The notes under the pieces are model-generated. The model was not told where the DNA came from. It did no database searches and saw nothing but the letters and a program-made list of their open reading frames with translations. This document shows positions 1-6,822 of a stretch of 64,000 bases of DNA, piece by piece. Source of the stretch: Streptomyces sp. NBC_00162. GTDB taxonomy: Bacteria > Actinomycetota > Actinomycetes > Streptomycetales > Streptomycetaceae. A program made the translations under genes and the position numbers. Position 1 is the first letter of the stretch; every line of letters begins with the position of its first letter. Location of the stretch: the NCBI RefSeq assembly GCF_024611995.1, contig NZ_CP102509.1, forward strand, positions 6,386,001 through 6,450,000, given 5' to 3'.

Positions 1-783
1 ATCGAGGGGGCGACCCGGATCGGCGACACCATCTACTGGACGGGTTCGCTCGGCAACAACAAGGACGGCGAGTACAAGGCGCCCCGGAACACGGTGTTCA
101 CCACCACGGTGAGCGGATCCGGTACGGGCACGCAGCTCGCGTACGGGCGCTCGTACAAGAAGCTCCGCGAGGACCTGGTGGCCTGGGACGTCGCGAACGG
201 GAACCGCTACGGCTTCGCGGCCGGTACGGCGGCGGGCGAGGCGCCGAAGCAGATCGACGGGTTCAACGTGGAGGGGCTGGAGTTCGCGCCCGGCTCCACG
301 ACCACCGCCTACGTCGGCTTCCGGGCCCCGCTGGCGCCCGTGGTGCCCGGCGGCAAGGCGCTGATCGTGCCGGTCGTCAACTTCGACCAGGTGCTGGCGA
401 GCGGGGCCAAGGCGGTCTTCGGGGCGGGCATCGAACTCGACCTCGGCGGGCTGTCCGTGCGCGACCTGCGCAAGAACGCGGCCGGGCAGTACCTGATCCT
501 GGCCGGGTCCTGGGCCGCGGACGACAACTCCGACCCGTACGCGCTCTACCAGTGGGACGGCGTCCCGGGCCACGCCCCGGTCAAGCGGGCCGACCTGCCG
601 ACCACCGACCCCGGCGGCTGGGAGGCGGTCGTGGACGTGCCGGACCTGACGGCGCCGGGCGCGCGGGTGCAGCTGGTGACCGACAGCGGATCGGCGGACC
701 TGTACGGGGACGGCGTCGAGGCCAAGGACCTGACGCACCCGGAGTGGAAGAAGGCGCGGGCGGCCTGGTTCACCCTCGGCTGA
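1..783 (+). CDS. C-terminal part of a DUF3616-like protein (5' truncated by window edge)
   Basis: The reading frame is open from base 1, so the true start lies upstream of the window; 260 residues are visible before the TGA. Segments such as NVEGLEFAP, AYVGFRAPL and GGKALIVPVVNF resemble the DUF3616 family, a group of predicted beta-propeller proteins of unknown function, often secreted. A run of GDTIYWTGSLGNN precedes them. No signal peptide can be judged because the N-terminus is missing. The downstream neighbour is convergent on the opposite strand, 19 bases away, so this gene ends its transcription unit. The family assignment is from remembered motifs and is moderate. Confidence 0.55.
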   Translation: MEGATRIGDTIYWTGSLGNNKDGEYKAPRNTVFTTTVSGSGTGTQLAYGRSYKKLREDLVAWDVANGNRYGFAAGTAAGEAPKQIDGFNVEGLEFAPGSTTTAYVGFRAPLAPVVPGGKALIVPVVNFDQVLASGAKAVFGAGIELDLGGLSVRDLRKNAAGQYLILAGSWAADDNSDPYALYQWDGVPGHAPVKRADLPTTDPGGWEAVVDVPDLTAPGARVQLVTDSGSADLYGDGVEAKDLTHPEWKKARAAWFTLG

Positions 784-802
784 CCGCGGGCAGCGACGGG
801 GT

Positions 803-1594
803 CTAGGGGCGCAGCCGCCGGTCCACGTAGAGCAGGCCGGCGGCCAGCCGGGGCAAGGGCAGCATCAGGGCGGGCGCGAGCAGCGCGCCCGGCAGGCCGA
901 GGCCCGCGTACAGGACGTACGCCGCCAGCGGTGCGAGGGCCCCGGCCAGCACAGTGACCCCGAACGTCCGCCACCAGGCGCCGCGCACCAGGGCGGCCGA
1001 GCGGCGCAGCGCCGCGAGCGGGCCGAGCCCCTCGTACCCGGCGGCCGTGGGAGCCAGGGCGAACAGGACCCCCAGCCAGAGGGCGACCGGGGCGAGGGGG
1101 AGCAGCGAGAGCGGCGGCAGGCCCGCGGCGAGTGCGGCCGCGCCCGGCCCGGCGGCGGCGGCCAGGGCCAGCAGCCGGGCGCCGAGCACCGCCGGAATCC
1201 GGGGCACGGCGGCGCGCAGCAGCCCGGGCACGGTCACGGGCCGGCCGAGCACGGCCGGCCGCAGCAGCGCCACGGCCAGGGCGGTCGCCAGTGCGCTGCC
1301 GAACAGCAGGAACAGGGCCGCGGAGGGGAGCAGGGTGTAGACGAACACCCGGTTCCCGGCGGTACGGGTGAGGGAGGCCAGGGTGGCCGCCCCGGCCACG
1401 GCGGCGATCGGCAGCAGCCCGCCCAGCTGGCCGAGGAGCAGGGCGCCGAGCAGTCGGCCCCCGTACCGGCCCAGGGTGGTGAGGACCCCGCCGAGGATGT
1501 CCCGCGGCCCCAGCGGGCGCAGGGGTATCACCCCGGGCCGTGGCGAGCGAGGGGGCAGCCAGCCGCCGCCCCGGTGGGTCCAGTGCTGCGCCAT
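803..1594 (-). CDS. Multi-pass integral membrane protein
   Basis: A 263-residue protein starting MAQHWTHRGG. About six hydrophobic Ala/Leu-rich segments cover residues 40-250, with a short basic C-terminus (VDRRLRP). The ATG is preceded by an AGGGGGG ribosome binding site about 8 bases upstream. Longer in-frame extensions would run into the oppositely oriented SMR gene and are not supported. No catalytic or transport motif is recognisable; it looks like one of the many uncharacterised Streptomyces membrane proteins. The gene is divergent from the SMR exporter at 1715, and the shared 120-base gap holds the palindromes described separately. Confidence 0.75.
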   Translation of the reverse strand: MAQHWTHRGGGWLPPRSPRPGVIPLRPLGPRDILGGVLTTLGRYGGRLLGALLLGQLGGLLPIAAVAGAATLASLTRTAGNRVFVYTLLPSAALFLLFGSALATALAVALLRPAVLGRPVTVPGLLRAAVPRIPAVLGARLLALAAAAGPGAAALAAGLPPLSLLPLAPVALWLGVLFALAPTAAGYEGLGPLAALRRSAALVRGAWWRTFGVTVLAGALAPLAAYVLYAGLGLPGALLAPALMLPLPRLAAGLLYVDRRLRP

Positions 1595-1674
1595 GCGCGA
1601 GCCCCCCTGTCGCCGGAAGCGGACAGGGTAGCGCCGTGGGCCGCAGGAGTCCCGGGTGCCGCGTGCGCACGTGT

Positions 1675-1716
1675 ATGTGTACGCCCGTACGCATCGTTGT
1701 GTACTCTTGTACACAT
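1675..1716 (+). promoter_or_regulatory. Tandem 20-bp operator palindromes overlapping the SMR start codon
   Basis: Two related inverted repeats are present: ATGTGTACGCCCGTACGCAT at 1675-1694 and TTGTGTACTCTTGTACACAT at 1697-1716. Both follow the pattern TGTGTAC-n4-GTACxCAT, and their centres are 22 bp apart, about two helical turns. The second covers the first two bases of the ATG of the SMR gene. A TANNNT box (TACTCT, 1702-1707) sits inside it, which would place transcription start near the ATG. Inference: these are the binding sites of the TetR protein encoded immediately after the SMR gene. Confidence 0.7.
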
Positions 1717-2035
1717 GCCCTACGTACTGCTTGCCGCGGCCATCGCCGCCGAGGTCGCCGGAACCACCGCCATGAAGTTCAGCGACGGCTTCACGAAGCT
1801 GTGGCCCTCGCTCGGCACGGTGCTGGGCTACCTCATCGCCTTCACCCTGCTCGCGCAGACGCTGAAGACGATGTCGGTGGGCACGGCGTACGCGATATGG
1901 GCCGGGGTGGGGACCGCCGCGATCGCCGCCATCGGGATGCTGTTCATGGGAGAAGCCGCCAGCGCCGCGAAGATCGCCGGGATCGCCCTGGTGATCGGCG
2001 GCGTGGTGCTGCTGAACATGGGCGGGGCGCACTGA
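1715..2035 (+). CDS. SMR-family multidrug efflux protein
   Basis: A 106-residue, four-helix small multidrug resistance protein of the EmrE/QacE/EbrA type, which exchanges protons for cationic drugs in the cytoplasmic membrane as a dimer. The essential membrane-embedded glutamate is present as Glu13 in AAIAAEVAGTTAMKFSDGFT. Later segments (GTAYAIWAGVGTAAIA and IAGIALVIGGVVLLNM) match TM3 and TM4. No Shine-Dalgarno sequence precedes the ATG; instead a palindrome and a TANNNT box abut it, suggesting a leaderless transcript. The stop overlaps the start of the TetR gene (TGATG), so the two are co-transcribed. Confidence 0.9.
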   Translation: MPYVLLAAAIAAEVAGTTAMKFSDGFTKLWPSLGTVLGYLIAFTLLAQTLKTMSVGTAYAIWAGVGTAAIAAIGMLFMGEAASAAKIAGIALVIGGVVLLNMGGAH

Positions 2036-2586
2036 TGGCCCCCGGCGTGCGCAGGTACGACCCCGAGCGGCGCCAGCGGATCATCGACGCGGCGATCCGG
2101 GTGGTGGGCGCCAAGGGCATCGCGGGGCTGAGCCACCGCACCGCGGCCGCGGAGGCCGACGTACCGCTCGGGTCGACCACCTACCACTTCAAGACCCTGG
2201 ACGACCTGCTGGTCGCGGCCCTGCGCCAGGCCAACGAGGGCTTCGCGCAGGCCGTGGCGGGCTCGCCGGCGCTGGCCGATCCGGACGCGGACCTCGCGCA
2301 GGCGCTGGCCCGCCTGCTGGGCGAGTTCCTGGCGGTGGACCGGGGGCGGGTGGAGCTGGAGTACGAGCTGTACCTCGCGGCCCTGCGGCGCCCGGCGCTG
2401 CGGCCGGTGGCGGCGGAGTGGGGCGAGGCGATGGCCGCGGCCCTGACCCCGCGCACGGATCCGGTGACGGCCCGGGCGCTGGTCGCGGTCATGGACGGCA
2501 TGGGCCTGCAGGTCCTGCTGACGGACGCGGAGTACGACGAACCGTACGCGCGCGAGATCCTGGGGCGGGTCCTGCGGCCCGCCTAG
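2035..2586 (+). CDS. TetR-family regulator of the SMR exporter
   Basis: A 183-residue TetR-type repressor. The N-terminal helix-turn-helix runs about residues 8-58 (RIIDAAIRVVGAKGIAGLSH, then TTYHFKTLDDLLVAALR). The C-terminal domain is hydrophobic and presumably binds the inducing drug. Its start overlaps the SMR stop codon, which predicts translational coupling and autoregulation through the palindromes at 1675-1716. The stop codon overlaps that of the convergent HxlR-peroxiredoxin gene in a CTAG sequence. The family is clear; the effector is unknown. Confidence 0.9.
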   Translation: MAPGVRRYDPERRQRIIDAAIRVVGAKGIAGLSHRTAAAEADVPLGSTTYHFKTLDDLLVAALRQANEGFAQAVAGSPALADPDADLAQALARLLGEFLAVDRGRVELEYELYLAALRRPALRPVAAEWGEAMAAALTPRTDPVTARALVAVMDGMGLQVLLTDAEYDEPYAREILGRVLRPA

Positions 2587-3458
2587 GCCGTGGCGCGGAC
2601 GGCGGTCAGGGCCGCCTGGACGCTCGCCTCGATGTCCTGGATCGGGTAGAATACCTCGCGCACCGTGCGGTCCCGGTCGAGGACCAGGGTCAGCCGCTTG
2701 ATCCGGGTCACTCCCGCCGCGCGGAACGTCGGCAGCCGCAGCGCCGCCGTCAGGGCCAGATCCGCGTCTGACAGGAGCGGGAAGCGCAGCCGCTCGCGCT
2801 CCGCGAACTCCCGCTGCTCGTCCGGGCGCTGGGTCGACACCCCGTGCACGGTGGCGCCCGCTGCGGTGAACTCCGCGAGCTGGTCGCGGTATGTGCACGA
2901 CTCGAACGTGCAGCCCTTGGCGCCCGGGATCCCGGCCCAGCCGGGCGGATAGGACTCGGCGCGCGCGTACGCGCCGGGGAAGCAGTACAGGACCGTGAAA
3001 GCGGTGTCCGCCACCGGGTCGCGGAGCTCGCCGGAGCGGTCCGGCAGCAGCAGCTCGGGCAGCCGGGTGCCGCGCAGCGCGTGGACCCGTTCCGCCTCGC
3101 GTGAGGCCTCGGTGGTCGTCGCCGTCATCTCTCCCTCTCCCAGGATCCAGCTGTCCCCCCAGTCCTGGAGGGCCACCAGCACCGGCAGCAGCCCCCGGCC
3201 GCGCGGGGTCAGCCGGTACTCGTGCCGCACCGGGCGTTCCCGGTACGGCTCGCGCGTCAGCACCCCGGCCTCGACCAGCAGCTTCAGCCGCTCGGCCAGC
3301 ACCTTGCGGGACATCCCCAGCTCGCGCTGGAGCTCGTCGAAGCGGTGCAGGCCGCGCGCGGTGTCGCGCACGATCAGCAGCGTCCACCAGTCGCCCACCA
3401 CGTCGAGGGCCTGGGCGATCGAGCAGTCCGCGTCGCCGAGGTGTGTGCGCTGGGCCAT
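2583..3458 (-). CDS. HxlR-type regulator fused to a peroxiredoxin domain
   Basis: A 291-residue fusion. Residues 1-110 are an HxlR/YodB-type winged helix (CSIAQALDVVGDWWTLLIVRD, then LHRFDELQRELGMSRKVLAERL) with the conserved N-terminal cysteine Cys12. Residues about 130-285 are an AhpC/TSA-like redoxin with YCFPGAYARAESYPPGW and GAKGCTFESCTYRDQ (Cys183, Cys188). Known HxlR regulators of this type (YodB, HypR, QorR) sense thiol oxidation. Inference: the attached peroxiredoxin detects peroxide or an electrophile and passes the signal to the DNA-binding half. The ATG at 3458 is chosen because GGAG lies 5 bases before it; an in-frame GTG six bases upstream is too close to the GGAG. Divergent from an MFS exporter. 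Confidence 0.85.
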   Translation of the reverse strand: MAQRTHLGDADCSIAQALDVVGDWWTLLIVRDTARGLHRFDELQRELGMSRKVLAERLKLLVEAGVLTREPYRERPVRHEYRLTPRGRGLLPVLVALQDWGDSWILGEGEMTATTTEASREAERVHALRGTRLPELLLPDRSGELRDPVADTAFTVLYCFPGAYARAESYPPGWAGIPGAKGCTFESCTYRDQLAEFTAAGATVHGVSTQRPDEQREFAERERLRFPLLSDADLALTAALRLPTFRAAGVTRIKRLTLVLDRDRTVREVFYPIQDIEASVQAALTAVRATA

Positions 3459-3487
3459 GGGCACTCCTTTGTCCGTTGACCCAAGGC

Positions 3488-3521
3488 TGTCATGCTGACA
3501 TAGTCCGTTCCCAAAAGGAAC
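3488..3521. promoter_or_regulatory. Two inverted repeats in the HxlR/MFS divergent promoter
   Basis: TGTCA-TGC-TGACA lies at 3488-3500 and GTTCC-CAAAA-GGAAC at 3507-3521, both in the 93-base gap between the divergently transcribed regulator and exporter. The second, read on the minus strand, contains TTCCTTTTGGGAA, which resembles the short dyads with a T-rich centre seen near actinobacterial HxlR genes. Inference: one or both are operators for the HxlR-peroxiredoxin protein, controlling its own gene and the MFS gene. Confidence 0.5.
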
Positions 3522-3551
3522 TTACTTGCTCGGGATGCGGGGGACACGGGT

Positions 3552-4784
3552 GTGCTGCAGGGGTTCAAAGACGTACCGAGGACTGTGTGGCTGCTGGCTG
3601 CGGGGGTCTTCGTCAACGCCGTCGTCAGCTTCACGTTCGTCTTCGTCTTCCTCTACCTGACCGGCCCGCGCGCCCTGGGCACCGCGCAGGCGGGCCTCGT
3701 CACCGGTATCGGCGGCATCGGCCTGGTCGCCGGCAATTTCACCGGCGGCTGGTACGGCGACCGCTTCGGCCACCGCCGGGTGCTGCTCCTCGCGTCCACG
3801 CTGGGCGGACTGACCCTGGCGGCCTTCCCGCTGCTGCCCACCCCGCTGCTGTACGCGGCCCTGCCGGTGGCCCAGTACGCCTCCGGTGTGGTGCGCGCCG
3901 CCAACTCCGCGCTGGTCGCCATCACCGTCCCGCAGGGGGCCAGGCGCCAGGCCTTCGCCGTCGTACGCTGCGTCTCCAACGGGGGGTTCACCCTCGGGCC
4001 GCCGCTGGGCGCGCTCGTCGCGACCGGGCTCTCGTACGACTGGCTCTTCGTCGGAGACGGCCTCGGCACCCTCTTCTTCGCGCTGTGGACCGCCCGGGTC
4101 GTCCCGGCGCGCAGCGCGGACCGAACCCCCGCCGCGGCCCCGGACGGGGGTCTGGGCCGCGGCGTATGGGGGGAGCTCCGGGCCAGGCCCGCGGTCCTCG
4201 TCCTGCTGGGCGCGATCCTGGTGGTCGACGTCATCTACCGCCAGCAGTACTCGGCCTTCCCCGTCTACCTCGCCGACCACGGCCTCGACACCAGCGCCTA
4301 CGGGCTGATCGTCGCCCTCAACGGGGCCGTCATCCTCGTCCTGGAGCTGCCGGCCGCCGTCGCCCTGCGCGCCCGCCCGCCGCTGGGCGTCGTCGGCGTC
4401 GGGCTCCTGCTCGTCGGCGCCGGGTACGGGGCGCTGCTGCTCGGGACCGGGATCGCGGCGGCCGTCGCCATGATGGTGCTGCTGAGTCTCGGCGAGATCC
4501 TCTACAAGACCCCCGCCACGGCCTACGTCGCCGACCAGGCGCCCCCGCACGCCATCGGGAGGTTCCAGAGCCTGTACGCGGGAATCTCGGTCAGCGGGGT
4601 CGTGCTCGCCCCGCCGCTGGGCGGAGCGCTGTACTCCGCCGCGCCCGGGCTGCTGTGGCCGCTGTGCGCGGTGCTCGCGGCGGGGGCGGGCGGGGCGGTG
4701 CTGTGGGCCCACGCCAGGCAGCGGCGACACGCGGTCCGACCGGCACATGAGACCGGTTCGCGACCTCGGGCGGTCGCCGGTTAG
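3552..4784 (+). CDS. MFS transporter, probable drug exporter
   Basis: A 410-residue major facilitator with about twelve hydrophobic segments. The conserved loop 2-3 motif A is present as GGWYGDRFGHRRVLL (about residues 57-71). It most resembles the MdtG/YfcJ-like single-polypeptide exporters rather than a specific sugar or nucleoside carrier. The GTG start follows CGGGGGAC about 9 bases upstream. It is divergent from the HxlR-peroxiredoxin regulator with operator-like palindromes between them, so expression probably responds to an oxidant or electrophile that the regulator detects. The substrate cannot be told from sequence. Confidence 0.85.
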   Translation: MLQGFKDVPRTVWLLAAGVFVNAVVSFTFVFVFLYLTGPRALGTAQAGLVTGIGGIGLVAGNFTGGWYGDRFGHRRVLLLASTLGGLTLAAFPLLPTPLLYAALPVAQYASGVVRAANSALVAITVPQGARRQAFAVVRCVSNGGFTLGPPLGALVATGLSYDWLFVGDGLGTLFFALWTARVVPARSADRTPAAAPDGGLGRGVWGELRARPAVLVLLGAILVVDVIYRQQYSAFPVYLADHGLDTSAYGLIVALNGAVILVLELPAAVALRARPPLGVVGVGLLLVGAGYGALLLGTGIAAAVAMMVLLSLGEILYKTPATAYVADQAPPHAIGRFQSLYAGISVSGVVLAPPLGGALYSAAPGLLWPLCAVLAAGAGGAVLWAHARQRRHAVRPAHETGSRPRAVAG

Positions 4785-4793
4785 GTTTCTGGC

Positions 4794-5774
4794 ATGACTG
4801 CTACGCGTACCACCGGCGCCGTCGCCGCCGGACTTGCCACCATCGCCGCCGACGGCACCGTCCTCGACACCTGGTTCCCCGCCCCCGAGCTGGTCGCCGA
4901 GTCCGGCCCGGCCGGCACCGAGCGCCTCACCGCCGAGCGCGCCGTGGAGCTGCTGGGCGCCGCCGCGGCGAAGGCGATCCGCCAGGACGCGGTCCGCGGC
5001 GTCGAGGTCGTGGCCGTCCGTACGGTGATCTCCTCCCTGGAGGACAAGCCGCTGGACGCGCACGACGCGTACCTGCGCCTGCACCTGCTCAGCCACCGCC
5101 TGGTCAAGCCGCACGGCCAGAACCTCGACGGCGTGTTCGGCCTGCTGGCCAACGTGGCCTGGACCTCGCTGGGCCCGGTCGCCGTCGACCAGGTCGAGAC
5201 CGTCCGCCTCAACGCGCGCGCCGAGGGCCTGCACCTCCAGGTCACCTCGATCGACAAGTTCCCCCGGATGACGGACTACGTCGCCCCCAAGGGCGTGCGC
5301 ATCGCCGACGCGGACCGCGTCCGCCTCGGCGCGCACCTCGCCGAGGGCACCACCGTCATGCACGAGGGCTTCGTCAACTTCAACGCCGGCACCCTGGGCA
5401 CCTCCATGGTCGAGGGCCGCATCTCCGCGGGCGTCGTCGTCGGCGACGGCTCCGACATCGGCGGCGGCGCCTCCACGATGGGCACCCTCTCGGGCGGCGG
5501 CAAGCAGATCATCTCGATCGGCGCGCGCACCCTGATCGGCGCCGAGGCGGGCGTCGGCATCGCGCTCGGCGACGAGTGCGTCGTAGAGGCCGGCCTCTAC
5601 GTGACCGCGGGCACCCGGGTCACCCTCCCGGACGGCCAGATCGTCAAGGCCCTGGAGCTCTCCGGCGCCAGCAACATCCTCTTCCGCCGCAACTCGGTCA
5701 CCGGCGCCGTCGAGGCCCGCCCGTACAAGGCGGCCTGGGGCGGCCTGAACGAGGTCCTGCACAGCCACAACTGA
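4794..5774 (+). CDS. dapD: 2,3,4,5-tetrahydropyridine-2,6-dicarboxylate N-succinyltransferase
   Basis: A 326-residue DapD of the actinobacterial type, catalysing succinylation of tetrahydrodipicolinate from succinyl-CoA in the lysine and diaminopimelate pathway in the cytoplasm. Residues 1-170 form the N-terminal domain. From about residue 185 there are hexapeptide turns of the left-handed beta-helix ([40 protein letters not shown]), followed by the [15 protein letters not shown] segment. No clear Shine-Dalgarno precedes the ATG; TAGGTT at 4782-4787 could be a -10 of a nearly leaderless transcript. A very strong hairpin follows the stop, so it is transcribed alone or as the end of a unit. Confidence 0.93.
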   Translation: MTATRTTGAVAAGLATIAADGTVLDTWFPAPELVAESGPAGTERLTAERAVELLGAAAAKAIRQDAVRGVEVVAVRTVISSLEDKPLDAHDAYLRLHLLSHRLVKPHGQNLDGVFGLLANVAWTSLGPVAVDQVETVRLNARAEGLHLQVTSIDKFPRMTDYVAPKGVRIADADRVRLGAHLAEGTTVMHEGFVNFNAGTLGTSMVEGRISAGVVVGDGSDIGGGASTMGTLSGGGKQIISIGARTLIGAEAGVGIALGDECVVEAGLYVTAGTRVTLPDGQIVKALELSGASNILFRRNSVTGAVEARPYKAAWGGLNEVLHSHN

Positions 5775-5790
5775 CCCGCACCGGGCCGGT

Positions 5791-5840
5791 ACGCCGAAAC
5801 GCCCTCCCACCCCGGCCGGGGTGGGAGGGCGCTTCGGCGT
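5791..5840. terminator. Strong hairpin terminator after dapD
   Basis: A 50-base near-perfect palindrome: the 25-base arm 5791-5815 pairs with 5816-5840 with a single mismatch, the innermost CCGG forming the turn. The core is GCCCTCCCACCCCGG against its complement. It lies 16 bases after the dapD stop and 15 bases before the stop of the convergent small gene, so it can serve both strands. Confidence 0.9.
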
Positions 5841-5855
5841 TTGCGCGTGACCGGG

Positions 5856-6110
5856 TCAGCGCGGCGGGATCGTACGGATCAGGCCCGCGAAGGCCTGCCG
5901 CTCCGCCTCGGTCAGCTCCACCGACTCCAGCGGGTGCGAGGCCGAGCTGCGCTGGGCCGGGATCACCGGGAGGCCCTCGAAGGCGGCCGGCTCGGGGTGG
6001 TGGAATCGGTTGTCCCACAGCATGTGGCCGAGGCCGACCACCCAGACGAGGGCGGCCACGAACAGGACGGCGAGGCCGATTTCCTGGGCGAGGGAGATGG
6101 AGGGGAACAC
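5856..6110 (-). CDS. Small single-pass membrane protein
   Basis: An 84-residue protein with one hydrophobic helix near the N-terminus (EIGLAVLFVAALVWVVGLGH, residues about 9-29), then WDNRFHHPEP and a polar C-terminal half ending GLIRTIPPR. The GTG at 6110 is chosen because GGAGG lies 6 bases upstream; an in-frame GTG at 6167 would add 19 residues without a ribosome binding site. The product is not recognised. It converges on the dapD terminator and stands alone. Confidence 0.65.
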   Translation of the reverse strand: MFPSISLAQEIGLAVLFVAALVWVVGLGHMLWDNRFHHPEPAAFEGLPVIPAQRSSASHPLESVELTEAERQAFAGLIRTIPPR

Positions 6111-6305
6111 GCGGTCCTCCGGGGAGTACGGGGGTACAAGGCGGTACAAGATCGGGCGTGTGGACACTCAACACCACGGGACGGTCGATTCGGCAGAGAT
6201 GTGTCGAGCGTCACGCCAGGGCCGAAAGTCCCCGACTTGTCCGACAACGCCCCCCGTGGCGCGTGGCGCGTGGCCAGTACGCCCCCTGCGGCCTCTGGGG
6301 CCGCC

Positions 6306-6761
6306 CTACGGCTCGAGGCGCAGCTTGAAGCCCTCGTGGCTGCGGGCGAAGCCCAGGCGCTCGTAGAAGCGGTGGGCGGCGGTCCGCCGCTTGTTGCTGG
6401 TCAGCTGCACCAGGCCGCAGCCCCGCTCACGGGCCCGGTTCACGGCCTGCTTCATCAGCTCCGCGCCCAGGCCCCCGCCCCGCCGGTCCGCGCGGATCCG
6501 TACCGCCTCCACCAGCGCCCGATCCCGCCCGCCCTGGCCGAGGCCCGGTATGTACGTCAACTGCAGGCAGCCCAGGACGACCCCGTCCGTCTCATCGGTG
6601 AGGACCAGCATCTCGTTGCGGGCGTCCGCTTCGATGGCGTCGAAAGCGCGCTCCTGCGCCGTGTCGACGACGACCGAGTCCGGGTCCACGACCCGGTCCT
6701 CGTCGGCCAGCAGGGCGAGCACGGCGGGCAGATCAGCGCGCGTGGCGGTACGGAAGATCAT
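6306..6761 (-). CDS. GNAT-family N-acetyltransferase
   Basis: A 151-residue single-domain GNAT. The fold's landmarks are visible: the N-terminal IFRTATRADLPAVLALL strand-helix, the acetyl-CoA binding loop RADRRGGGLGAELMKQAV (about residues 89-106, the R/QxxGxG/A signature), and the C-terminal TAAHRFYERLGF motif. Such proteins transfer an acetyl group from acetyl-CoA to small amines or protein N-termini; the substrate cannot be predicted. It lies between a small membrane protein and a secreted nuclease on the same strand, with gaps of 195 and 61 bases. Confidence 0.88.
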   Translation of the reverse strand: MIFRTATRADLPAVLALLADEDRVVDPDSVVVDTAQERAFDAIEADARNEMLVLTDETDGVVLGCLQLTYIPGLGQGGRDRALVEAVRIRADRRGGGLGAELMKQAVNRARERGCGLVQLTSNKRRTAAHRFYERLGFARSHEGFKLRLEP

Positions 6762-6822
6762 GCGCCGGAGTGTGGCAGAGAGCCCGGGCGGGACGGCGTC
6801 CGGGCCCTCTGCGGTCTGGGGG

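Noticed and set aside
3522..5810. A 762-codon minus-strand open frame over the MFS and dapD genes
   Set aside because: It is antisense to both genes and lacks any recognisable domain; dapD and the MFS protein are well supported.
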